From: a virus
Length of the DNA: 35,199 bases
Virus record (IMG/VR): IMGVR_UViG_3300020470_000081
Location: 1 to 35,199 of that record
Direction: 5' to 3' (one strand)
Shown: one piece after another, positions 14,668 through 22,606 of the stretch
Position numbering within the stretch: position 1 is the stretch's first letter
How the letters are laid out: every line of letters begins with the position of its first letter
The notes under the pieces: generated by a model
Told to the model about the DNA's origin: nothing
Databases searched by the model: none
What the model saw: the letters and a program-made list of their open reading frames with translations, nothing else
Position numbers and translations under genes: made by a program

Positions 14668-17600
14668 TTAACTTAATGCCAATATAAATGGTGTCATTTC
14701 AGCGAATAAACTTTTACTAAAAGCTCTTCCACTGATTGTACCTGTATTTTGGTTGATTTGTAAATCATTACCTATTCTAAAATTACCTGCTTGGTCTGTA
14801 CTTGTGTAAATTACCACACCTCCATCAGATGAAATAACTTCATTTTCCTGAACAGTAACCCCACCACGTTTAGGAGTAGCAGATGTAATATTATTACCTG
14901 CACCAACATACTCAAATGTATGTGAACTTGCAATAATTTTACTTTGTTGGAAAAAGTATACTGTAGATCCTACACCAACTGTATTCAATAAATTTGTATC
15001 AAGAGTTAGAGTGGATATTCCAGACACCACTGGGGTTGAACTATTTATTGTGTAATAAATAGACGACATATTGGCAGTTGCAGATGCACCAGATCCACCT
15101 CCTCCACTAATAGTTACATTTGGTGTTGAAGTATATTGATTACCACTACTAATAAGAGTAATAGAAGAAACAGAATCACCTTCTAGAGTTGCAAATGCAG
15201 TAGCAGTTTCTCCCGTTGGTGAAGCATCAATTGTTACTTCTGGAGTTGATGTATATCCTGTTCCACCAGATGTAACAGTAATACTTTCTACGGTTTTATA
15301 TAAAGTATCGAAATAAGCCACTTGCCCATCATAAGGTCTATCTATATCAACTTTTGCAGTTCCACCAGAAACATAAGTATGAGCAAGAGTAGATATTCCA
15401 ACATTAACTACAAATTTTCTAGCAGTTGGTATTTCATCAACTTCAAAAATATATGGATTCTTATGTGGATATGTTTTAGATCCATATGCACATGTTAAAC
15501 CAATACCTGCAAGAGTAACACCCATTCCAACTGAAAAACTATGGTCTGCAGTTGTTGTTACAGTAGCTACACCTGTCTGATGGGTATATTGGAAATTGGA
15601 TATGTTTAAAGTAGGAGTACTTAAATTAACAGTAACATTATCTTGCGATACAGCAGCCTCTGAACTAACAGTACCAGTAAATTGCAATGCACCAGTTCCA
15701 CGAGAAACTAATCCCTTTGTTCCAAAACTACAGTTACTATTTGCAAGGTCTGCTTGACCACCAGCATCACATGAAATTGCTTCATCGCAGCAAATAGTGA
15801 ATACAGAAACTAACTGAGCAAATCCACTATTAGTTACAGCAACACCAACTCCACCTTGATTGTATTGAGTGAATGAGTCAACATTCATTGCTTTTAATGA
15901 CCTTGCTTGTTTTCCATCAATACGAATACCAACTCCTGTAGTTGTATCACTTGTACAGTTCTGAACATATGGTCCTTTCCATTTACCACCACCTACATTT
16001 TCTGCAATTTCAGTAGTAGGGAATCCAACAGCAGCTGCAGGTGCAGTATGTCCACTAAATGTCATATTTGCGAGTTTACATCCTTTCCTTACATGGAATA
16101 AATCTTTATTTGTTGTATTTGGAAGTACTTTTACGGATCTTTGGTCATCACCAACAACAGCAACAAATGCAGGAAGTTCTATTGGATTTTGCTCAACATA
16201 ATTACCAGAAAGAACTTTAACTGTTGATCCAGACTCAGCAATACCAACAGCAGCTTTAATAGTTAAAAATGCATTGTCAATAGATGTTCCATTATTAGTA
16301 TCATTACCATCCTTAGCGACATAATAGACATTAGGTGCAGAGTTAATACCAGATGCTGTAGAATCAATACTTACATTATCACCAACAGTAACTGATTCAT
16401 TAGTAATGGTAACAATACCAACACTGACCTGTTCTGCTTCACCATCAATAGTAATAGAAGATCTACCAACGGTAAGTACTCCAATAATCCTTGCATCACC
16501 ATCAACAATTAAGGTAGTATTACCAGATCCAACAAATACTGTTCCTACTCCACTAGTATCACCTATGGTAGTAACACCTGATAACCTAGCATTACGTTGG
16601 ATATCAAGATCTTTTCTACCAGTAATAATGCCAATAGAATCAACATTAATAATATCTTGTTTAGTTATAGTTCCTGCTACAGATATATTTCCTGTTATCT
16701 CAGCATCACCAAATACATATAACGCACTATCTAATCTTGCAGTAGATCCAATACCAACATTTTTGACAGTATGAATACCAACAGTACCTACTCCCCAAGT
16801 TCCAGCAACTCCAGTAGGTTGTTCTCCACCAGTGTTTACAACCCATTTTTGATTCTTTCTAGTATACTCTTGTCCATCTGAAGGGGCATCTTCTATACCA
16901 CCTCCACCAAATGAGGCTAGTTGTTGCTGAACTCTATTAACAAATAGTCTATAGTTCTCTTGAAGTTTTTCAAAGGTTACAAACTTCTGATCTAATGGTG
17001 TTAGTGGATCAGAATTATCTTCATCAGGAGGAATATTTAAAAGTCCCTCAGAAATAACTTCCTTATCAAACTTATTAAAAGTTTCTTCAAGTTTTTCAAT
17101 TTTATTTTGAAGACTTTGATTCTTTTCTTCAAATGAAGAATATATCTTTTTTATTTCACCATCATAAGATTTTGCTTCGGGTATCTTAATAGATGAAACT
17201 TTTTTAAATAAATTTACAATTTCCTTATTAAGGCCTTTAATTTCTTCATCATAATATTTTACTTCTGGAACTGTTGGTATAGAATCTTCTACATTTGATA
17301 TCTTATCTTTTAATTCTTGTATATCAACATCATAATACCTTATTTCAGGTATTGTTGGAATTTTATTAGATAGTTTTTCAAGTAATTCCTTTACTTCATC
17401 AATATCATTATCATAATGCTTTATCTCAGGTAGATTAGATAATGAAGATTCTATTTTCTTTATCTGAGATTCTATACTAGAAATTTCCTCATCATAATAC
17501 TTTATCTCAGGTATTTCAGGAACTGTAGGAATATCTTCCTTTACACCTTCAATTAGATCTAATATTAAATTTAATTCTTTTTCATAATATCTTACTTCAG

Positions 17601-18165
17601 GAACTTCTGGGATACTTTCCTTTACTTGTTCTATTAATCCTTTTATTTCATCTATCTGATCATCATATAAAACAGGTTCTGGGATAGTGGGAATCTCAGA
17701 ACGAACAAATTCAATTCTTTCTTTTAATGATGCGAGGTTTGAATTGATATTTGATGGATCAAATTGTTCAGGTATACTTCGTTCTACTTCTCTTATTTCA
17801 GAGCGAAGTATTGTAATATCTCCATCATAACTTGCCTTATCAGCAACAGTATCTATTCTTTCTTTTAAACTTTCTAATTTATTAAAAACTTCAGTTAAAT
17901 CTGTTTCTTCAGGAATTAACCCTACTACTGACTGTATATCAGACTTAAGTGAATTTATTTCTTCTAGATATGGATCAACTTTTACTTCTTCTGAAATTAT
18001 TGCAGCAGGTTCTTCTACGACCTTATTTTCACCAAAATGTTTCTTTGGAGCATCGATTTTTTTATTTTGTAATTTTTGTTCCTCTAATTTTTTTTGAGCC
18101 TGTTCTTCTTTCAAAGAATCATCTTTCTTTCTCTTAAAAAAATCCGAGGGATTTCTAATCGACAC
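14668..18165 (-). CDS. long tail-fibre-like protein: coiled-coil shaft, beta-helix, C-terminal domain
   Basis: This is a 1165-residue protein. The start is GTG at 18165, supported by AGAGG 7 bases upstream; no nearby ATG fits. Residues 1-60 are highly charged and lysine-rich. Residues ~85-345 form a coiled coil with a 27-residue repeat (see the repeat entry). A hinge at 420-440 has a GGGG and APSDGQEYTRKNQKWV. Residues ~455-605 are Gly/Val/Thr repeats. From ~611 (NVYYVAKDGNDTNNGTS) to ~830 there is a pectate-lyase-like parallel beta-helix (DUF1565-like opening). Two GxGY modules lie at ~960-1033, and the terminal GNFRIGNDLQINQNTG block is common at the ends of cyanophage fibre proteins. The likely role is host recognition or a head or neck fibre. 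It lies between gp16 and gp17, unlike T4. Confidence 0.82.
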   Translation of the reverse strand: MSIRNPSDFFKRKKDDSLKEEQAQKKLEEQKLQNKKIDAPKKHFGENKVVEEPAAIISEEVKVDPYLEEINSLKSDIQSVVGLIPEETDLTEVFNKLESLKERIDTVADKASYDGDITILRSEIREVERSIPEQFDPSNINSNLASLKERIEFVRSEIPTIPEPVLYDDQIDEIKGLIEQVKESIPEVPEVRYYEKELNLILDLIEGVKEDIPTVPEIPEIKYYDEEISSIESQIKKIESSLSNLPEIKHYDNDIDEVKELLEKLSNKIPTIPEIRYYDVDIQELKDKISNVEDSIPTVPEVKYYDEEIKGLNKEIVNLFKKVSSIKIPEAKSYDGEIKKIYSSFEEKNQSLQNKIEKLEETFNKFDKEVISEGLLNIPPDEDNSDPLTPLDQKFVTFEKLQENYRLFVNRVQQQLASFGGGGIEDAPSDGQEYTRKNQKWVVNTGGEQPTGVAGTWGVGTVGIHTVKNVGIGSTARLDSALYVFGDAEITGNISVAGTITKQDIINVDSIGIITGRKDLDIQRNARLSGVTTIGDTSGVGTVFVGSGNTTLIVDGDARIIGVLTVGRSSITIDGEAEQVSVGIVTITNESVTVGDNVSIDSTASGINSAPNVYYVAKDGNDTNNGTSIDNAFLTIKAAVGIAESGSTVKVLSGNYVEQNPIELPAFVAVVGDDQRSVKVLPNTTNKDLFHVRKGCKLANMTFSGHTAPAAAVGFPTTEIAENVGGGKWKGPYVQNCTSDTTTGVGIRIDGKQARSLKAMNVDSFTQYNQGGVGVAVTNSGFAQLVSVFTICCDEAISCDAGGQADLANSNCSFGTKGLVSRGTGALQFTGTVSSEAAVSQDNVTVNLSTPTLNISNFQYTHQTGVATVTTTADHSFSVGMGVTLAGIGLTCAYGSKTYPHKNPYIFEVDEIPTARKFVVNVGISTLAHTYVSGGTAKVDIDRPYDGQVAYFDTLYKTVESITVTSGGTGYTSTPEVTIDASPTGETATAFATLEGDSVSSITLISSGNQYTSTPNVTISGGGGSGASATANMSSIYYTINSSTPVVSGISTLTLDTNLLNTVGVGSTVYFFQQSKIIASSHTFEYVGAGNNITSATPKRGGVTVQENEVISSDGGVVIYTSTDQAGNFRIGNDLQINQNTGTISGRAFSKSLFAEMTPFILALS
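17130..17830 (-). repeat. 27-residue coiled-coil repeat (consensus PE-(I/V)-K-YYD-x-(E/D)-I)
   Basis: Tyr anchors occur at residues 113, 167, 194, 224, 251, 278, 305 and 334. The spacing from 167 is 27, 30, 27, 27, 27 and 29, and 113 to 167 is twice 27. Each unit is a ~20-residue helix capped by an IP-x-(I/V)-PE turn. The DNA repeat (about 81 bases) is degenerate. Confidence 0.85.
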
Positions 18166-18199
18166 TAATAACCTCTATCATTTTATATATCTAATGAAA

Positions 18200-18207
18200 T
18201 ATTTATT
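18200..18207 (-). promoter_or_regulatory. late-promoter octamer before the fibre cassette
   Basis: The minus strand reads AATAAATA, in the 53-base gap between gp16 and the fibre gene. The predicted leader to GTG 18165 is about 29 bases and contains the AGAGG site. It could drive the whole four-gene cassette and gp17. Confidence 0.55.
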
Positions 18208-18218
18208 TTAGCAAGAAA

Positions 18219-18665
18219 TTACTGATTTTTCAAGTTTTCTTGTTTGATCATTTTTGCTAGTTCTGCAGTAGATCCAACAAATAATGCGTTGTTAGTTACA
18301 CTAGTTGGTGATTTTTTATCCTCCTCATTTACATCTTTTAATTTCTTTTGAAGATCCATTAACTTATCAGTTGCATCAGACACACTCTTAATAAGTTGTC
18401 CTGCAACTTCATATGCTCTTGGTTGCTCACTCTCCTGTGCAAGTTCAAGAATACCATCAATGGCTTCTTGACCCTTTTCAATTATACTATAAAGATTACC
18501 TCTTGTATATTCATAATCTTTAGATATATCATTTTTAGTTAATCTATCAGGTTTCTCAGGTCTGGTAACATTAGTAAGTTGTTCCTTCTTAGGAGAACAT
18601 CCATTTTCTGGAGTAGTAGATACTTCGACAGGAGTGATGTTAAATGCCTTATCTAATTGTTTCAT
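18219..18665 (-). CDS. 16: gp16 small terminase subunit
   Basis: This 148-residue protein (T4: 164) recognises DNA and regulates gp17. The central helices match T4 gp16: DYEYTRGNLYSIIEKGQEAI and ESEQPRAYEVAGQLIKSVSD, forming the antiparallel coiled-coil oligomerisation core. Next come LMDLQKKLKDV and a C-terminal NNALFVGSTAELAKMI, a near copy of the T4 ATVFMGSPTELMDEI pattern. The N-terminus is variable. The start ATG 18665 overlaps the gp15 stop by one base, so it is coupled to gp15. Its partner gp17 lies about 4.5 kb further downstream, beyond the fibre cassette. Confidence 0.9.
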   Translation of the reverse strand: MKQLDKAFNITPVEVSTTPENGCSPKKEQLTNVTRPEKPDRLTKNDISKDYEYTRGNLYSIIEKGQEAIDGILELAQESEQPRAYEVAGQLIKSVSDATDKLMDLQKKLKDVNEEDKKSPTSVTNNALFVGSTAELAKMIKQENLKNQ

Positions 18666-19660
18666 TAGAAGGTACTCCCGTCAAATCCAAAGTCATCACC
18701 TTCAGGAATTAATACATCATCTGCATCGGTAATTAAACCAATTGCATCACCCCTTAGATGAGACGCAGGAGTTGTACCATCTCTACCTCTCTCGACTGTA
18801 AGATTATTACCATCTTTCTTAATAACCTTCATCTCTTCTTCACCAATAGTAATGAATACTCTTGTAGTATTTGTACTTGCAGAAATGTTACTTGCATCTT
18901 CTACAGGAATAACAATATCATTTATCAATATATCAGATGCTAGATTAGTTGTAACATCACCAGTGTAATTTTTAATTGCTCTAGGTGCAACTGAATAGGT
19001 AACGTCTCTTTGACCAGGAAGAGATTTTCCACCTCTGTAGTTGACAGTAGACTTCTTGATAATATCCTTGGAAGCATCGGATACAGGGCCAAATAGATAT
19101 GTCTTTGCAGTAAATCTCAATGTATAAAGAAGTACTCTTCTCTGAGTGAAATCTCCTTCATAATCATCTTGCATTGTAATATTTTCCAATACAATAGGAA
19201 TATCTCTTTTCTCTTTAATTGAAGAAACCAAGTTAACAGTTACATTATATGCTGGTTGAAAATATGGTAATATTTGTTCTGTAATTTGTAGTGCATCATC
19301 ATTCAACTTACACATAATAGCAAGTTCAAATTGCATATTATATGGAACAGGTAGATATGCCTTCTTTGAATCTTTTCCTGTATCAGGATCTTTAACAGTA
19401 AATTGTTGAGTAGTAGTTACTTTTCTTGCAGGATCATATGTGAGTCCAGTAAACTCAAAAGACATCCTTGGTAAGGTTATTGCAGTAGCCTTATTCAAAT
19501 CAGGTGACTGCTCTAATCTTGCCAAAAACTTTTGGGTAGGACCATATGCCAATGGTACTTTGATAGTAGAATCATCTTGCTTAACGGTTATGCCATTAAA
19601 CAAAGTACCAAAAGAAATAATGGTTCTTCTCAGAATCTCGTTATAAAAATATTCAAACAT
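18665..19660 (-). CDS. 15: gp15 tail terminator / sheath stabiliser with extra C-terminal domain
   Basis: This 331-residue protein (T4: 272) caps the tail tube and sheath and joins the tail to the neck. The N-terminus MFEYFYNEILRRTIISFGTLF and the centre QITEQILPYFQPAYNVTVN match T4 gp15 closely; RRVLLYTLRFTAKTYLFGPV is also family-typical. From about residue 245 there is an added ~80-residue domain: DILINDIVIPVEDAS, IGEEEMKVIKK, and NNLTVERGRDGT. It resembles a segment of the 2513-residue structural protein, so it looks like a grafted module. It lies between gp14 and gp16, as expected. Confidence 0.92.
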   Translation of the reverse strand: MFEYFYNEILRRTIISFGTLFNGITVKQDDSTIKVPLAYGPTQKFLARLEQSPDLNKATAITLPRMSFEFTGLTYDPARKVTTTQQFTVKDPDTGKDSKKAYLPVPYNMQFELAIMCKLNDDALQITEQILPYFQPAYNVTVNLVSSIKEKRDIPIVLENITMQDDYEGDFTQRRVLLYTLRFTAKTYLFGPVSDASKDIIKKSTVNYRGGKSLPGQRDVTYSVAPRAIKNYTGDVTTNLASDILINDIVIPVEDASNISASTNTTRVFITIGEEEMKVIKKDGNNLTVERGRDGTTPASHLRGDAIGLITDADDVLIPEGDDFGFDGSTF

Positions 19661-19682
19661 TGTTATAGTCCTGGTATATTAT

Positions 19683-21128
19683 TTAGGGAGTACCAAATGG
19701 GTTTTGTTCAGTAAAGTCTAATATCTTATCTGCTTCCGTTTCAATATTAATATTATCTGCAAATCCATCATCAGTAGGTTCAGTATTAACTAATCTTAGA
19801 GCATGAACTGCACCTGATAAGGAACCAGTTATATTCTCTCCAATAGAGAATGTTCCAGATATTGAAGATACTTCTAAAATATTCGATACAGAATCCCATG
19901 TTCTTACTTTACCAGTTGCACCACTTGTAGCACCAGTTACTGTTTCATTGAATCTATAATCTCCTTCTGATCCTGTTGCTGGAGTAGAGAATGTTGCAGT
20001 GAGTGGAAGATCGCCAGCAGTATAACCAGCACCAGTATTAGTAAATCTAACATCAGTAACAGATCCAGCTGCATTAATAACAGCAACCGCAACAGCAGTG
20101 GTTCCAACACCAGTTGGTCCAGCAAATGTTACAGTTGGTGCAGTCACGAATCCACCACCAGCACTCGTAACAGTTACAACACCCAATGTTCCATCAGCAA
20201 TATATGCAGTTGCTGCAGCACCAACACCACTATCACTAGTAAATGCTACACCTGGAGCAATAGTATATCCTGCACCTGGATTTGCAATTTCAATCGATTG
20301 TACTGATTTTTGATTCTGACTTATATTTAAATTGCAATGTTGAATGCCAGCAATTAATACAGCAGTTGCAATACCTGTTGTTCCACCAGAAGGTGCTGAT
20401 GATAATCCAATAGTAGGAGGTGTAATATATCCACCACCCCTATTTGATATAGTAAAGTAGTTAATAGCACCAGTAGTAACTATTCCAGTATATGCAGCAG
20501 CAGTTGCTGCAGCACCAACCAGAGTAAATGTTTGAGTTGGGCCTAATATTGTTGGAGTTCCATCTTCAGATGTTCCGTCAATATTATCACCTACCAATTC
20601 ATTATCAATTTCTTCAACACCTGTATCAATAACCTCATCCTCGTAACGGAAGAGTTCACATCTTAATTCATAAACATAATTCTTTTGTAACTGATAGAAA
20701 GGTTTTTCATGCTCAACAAACTTAATCTCAAATAACCTATCACCTAATGGGAAATATATTAAGTCTCCTTCCTTTGGTCTGGTTGTTAATTTTACATCTT
20801 CCTCATTCTTCATTAATGGTTCAATGTAATTCTCCCATCTCTCTCTAGAAATTGTAAGAGTTATTTCATTTGTTGCCTCTATACCAAACTTGGTTAAAAG
20901 AATAGGATTTTCAGCATAACCATCATAAGTATCTACATATGCCTCAAGAGGATATGCATCATCAAACTTAGATTGTACAACTTCTCTTATTACTGTATTT
21001 TCTTTAACATACTTACGAGGCATATAATGCACCTCAACACCATACATCCTCAACTGTTCGTTGATTAAATCCTGAACTAAATTTTGTTCAGATCGAGCAC
21101 CTTGCTGAAAATATGGATTAAGTGCCAT
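19683..21128 (-). CDS. 14: gp14 neck protein with repeat-rich extension
   Basis: This 481-residue protein compares with 256 for T4 gp14. The first ~175 residues are clear gp14: LNPYFQQG, EQLRMYGVEVHYMPRKYVKE, EAYVDTYDGYAEN, EGDLIYFPLGDRLFEIKFVE and KPFYQLQKNYVYELRCE. gp14 and gp13 form the neck and complete the head-tail connector. Residues ~190-390 are an insertion of GxGY modules (for example PGAGYTIAPGVAF and AGGGFVTAPTVTF). About 390-450 is a second module type (TGATSGATGKV and FSIGENITGSLSGA). The final NPFGTP is typical of marine gp14. The repeats may form beta-helical decorations projecting from the neck, which is inference. Confidence 0.92.
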   Translation of the reverse strand: MALNPYFQQGARSEQNLVQDLINEQLRMYGVEVHYMPRKYVKENTVIREVVQSKFDDAYPLEAYVDTYDGYAENPILLTKFGIEATNEITLTISRERWENYIEPLMKNEEDVKLTTRPKEGDLIYFPLGDRLFEIKFVEHEKPFYQLQKNYVYELRCELFRYEDEVIDTGVEEIDNELVGDNIDGTSEDGTPTILGPTQTFTLVGAAATAAAYTGIVTTGAINYFTISNRGGGYITPPTIGLSSAPSGGTTGIATAVLIAGIQHCNLNISQNQKSVQSIEIANPGAGYTIAPGVAFTSDSGVGAAATAYIADGTLGVVTVTSAGGGFVTAPTVTFAGPTGVGTTAVAVAVINAAGSVTDVRFTNTGAGYTAGDLPLTATFSTPATGSEGDYRFNETVTGATSGATGKVRTWDSVSNILEVSSISGTFSIGENITGSLSGAVHALRLVNTEPTDDGFADNINIETEADKILDFTEQNPFGTP

Positions 21129-21132
21129 AATA

Positions 21133-21975
21133 TTAACCTATCATATCTAGTGGTGGTATTTCATAAGTATTGGACATTTGCTCTCTGATGATTTCCAGTT
21201 CTTTCTCTGCATCATCATACATTTGCCGTCCATTTAACTCAACACCACCAGGAAGTTTTACTCCTTGGAATTTAATTAAGTTTTGACCCCATTGTCTCTT
21301 CACTAATTGGGTTACGTATCGTTTTAAAAATGAATCATTCCATACTCCAGTAAAACTATCTGGATCTATGGCTCTAAAAACATCAAATACCAAATAATCA
21401 TCTTTTGTGACACCAGACCAATCAATATCAATATAAAGTCTATCTTGACGTTGATTAAATCTAAATTGTTTCTGAGTAGTTAATAAGAAATTAATATCCT
21501 CAAGATAAGTCCTAACCATACTATAGTTTAATAATTCAGTAGCACCATAGTAGTAAATATCATTTAAGAATAATTGATACTTCACACTAAACATATTGTT
21601 AGTAGATGTAGAAGATCCATCGAAATGGAAAATCTTTTCTACTCCAATAATATCTGGAGGTAATGGTAAGTAATTACTGTTCTCTTCAAATTTAAATTCT
21701 GTAGTTAAACCAACATTCTGAGTTACTGTAGTTGTTGTTATTCCACTAACTTCGGTATCAGTTAATCCTCTTCCCCTATCAATATCATCCTGAGTTATTT
21801 TATATTTTATATAATCTTTTGTTACACCATCAAAATGACGCTCTTGAAATATCTGAAGAGCATCATCTACTAAATCATCTATTTGTTCATCAGCTACATT
21901 GATCTCCAATACAGGAGCACCTAATTGCCTCTTGCAATAGTTTATTAAGTCTGTTCTACTTGCTGGTTTTGCCAT
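21133..21975 (-). CDS. 13: gp13 neck protein
   Basis: This 280-residue protein (T4: 309) binds the portal and seals the packaged head together with gp14. The N-terminal blocks are characteristic: LINYCKRQLGAPVLEINV, DEQIDDLVDDALQIFQERH, followed by DGVTKDYIKYKIT. Near the C-terminus it has WNDSFLKRYVTQLVKRQWGQNL and LEIIREQM. The start ATG 21975 has AAGGAG 9 bases upstream. It is followed by gp14 with a 4-base gap, the same neck order as T4. No inserted repeat is seen here, in contrast with gp14. Confidence 0.93.
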   Translation of the reverse strand: MAKPASRTDLINYCKRQLGAPVLEINVADEQIDDLVDDALQIFQERHFDGVTKDYIKYKITQDDIDRGRGLTDTEVSGITTTTVTQNVGLTTEFKFEENSNYLPLPPDIIGVEKIFHFDGSSTSTNNMFSVKYQLFLNDIYYYGATELLNYSMVRTYLEDINFLLTTQKQFRFNQRQDRLYIDIDWSGVTKDDYLVFDVFRAIDPDSFTGVWNDSFLKRYVTQLVKRQWGQNLIKFQGVKLPGGVELNGRQMYDDAEKELEIIREQMSNTYEIPPLDMIG

Positions 21976-21998
21976 TTGCGTCTACTCCTTAACAGTAT

Positions 21999-22391
21999 TT
22001 AGGGTGCAGACGATACACCTGCATAAACCATAATATTACCATTTACTATGTTATATATCGTTGTTCCAGACCCCACTAAAACATTATAAACATATCTTCC
22101 TTCATTTAAAGTTCTTGTATCAACAGAACCTAAAGAAATTTTTACTTTACTCGTAGTTGCTGATGTAGTAATTCCTACAGTAAAGGTTGCTGTTGCACCT
22201 AAAGTTGCACCAACTGCAACACTCTTTGCAATCTGAGAAGATGCAGACCATGCAGTTGTAAATGGATATGGTGAATTTGAGGTATCAACAACATTAAATG
22301 TTGCAGAAAAATCAGAACCACCTTGAATCGTCAAGTTAGATGCAAAAGGTACTCCTGAAGTTGGATCGAATGTAATATTTTTAATGGCCAT
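21999..22391 (-). CDS. small beta-rich virion protein, possible Ig-like fold
   Basis: This 130-residue protein is Ser/Thr/Val-rich with an N-terminal DFSATFNVVDTSNSPYPF and a C-terminal LNEGRYVYNVLVGSG, then NGNIMVYAGV. The pattern of a binding strand, polarised variable loops and a closing GRYVYNV strand is like the Ig-type domains of phage tail-associated proteins. It starts at ATG 22391 with AAGGA 8 bases upstream, overlapping the previous gene by 11 bases. It is placed before the neck genes, near where T4 has wac (whisker), but it shows no similarity to fibritin. It is probably a structural or decoration protein. Confidence 0.65.
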   Translation of the reverse strand: MAIKNITFDPTSGVPFASNLTIQGGSDFSATFNVVDTSNSPYPFTTAWSASSQIAKSVAVGATLGATATFTVGITTSATTSKVKISLGSVDTRTLNEGRYVYNVLVGSGTTIYNIVNGNIMVYAGVSSAP

Positions 22392-22605
22392 TTACCAATT
22401 CCTTGAGTAGATTTTTGATTTCATTAATTTCACCTTTTAAACGTGATAGATCATTTTCCATCATGTCCACCCTATCATTACCTTTATCTCTCACCTTCTT
22501 TCTCATCATATACTTATTAAATTCTTTTGTATTTGTATTTACAATCGAATTTGATTCAAGGTTACGAGATAAAGAAGATTGGTCTTTTACTTGTTGTAAT
22601 TTCAT
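22381..22605 (-). CDS. small coiled-coil protein
   Basis: This is a 74-residue protein if started at ATG 22605. A TTG at 22620 would add 5 residues inside the end of the preceding gene, and I reject it. The N-terminal half is polar (LQQVKDQSSLSRNLES), followed by KEFNKYMMRKKVRDKG. The C-terminal helix has a clear heptad: VDMMENDLSRLKGEINEI then KNLLKEL. The gene starts one base after the stop of the 2513-residue gene without its own Shine-Dalgarno, so it depends on translational coupling. It could oligomerise as a chaperone or connector for the neighbouring large protein; the function is unknown. Confidence 0.68.
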   Translation of the reverse strand: MKLQQVKDQSSLSRNLESNSIVNTNTKEFNKYMMRKKVRDKGNDRVDMMENDLSRLKGEINEIKNLLKELVNGH

Positions 22606-22606
22606 A

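Noticed and set aside
17130-17830. CRISPR-like regularly spaced repeat
   Set aside because: The period is a protein-level 27-residue coiled-coil repeat with degenerate DNA and no constant repeat with unique spacers.
21990-22000. Late octamer before gp13
   Set aside because: Only CCTAAATA is present, two mismatches from the consensus; gp13 has a strong ribosome site and is probably on the upstream message.
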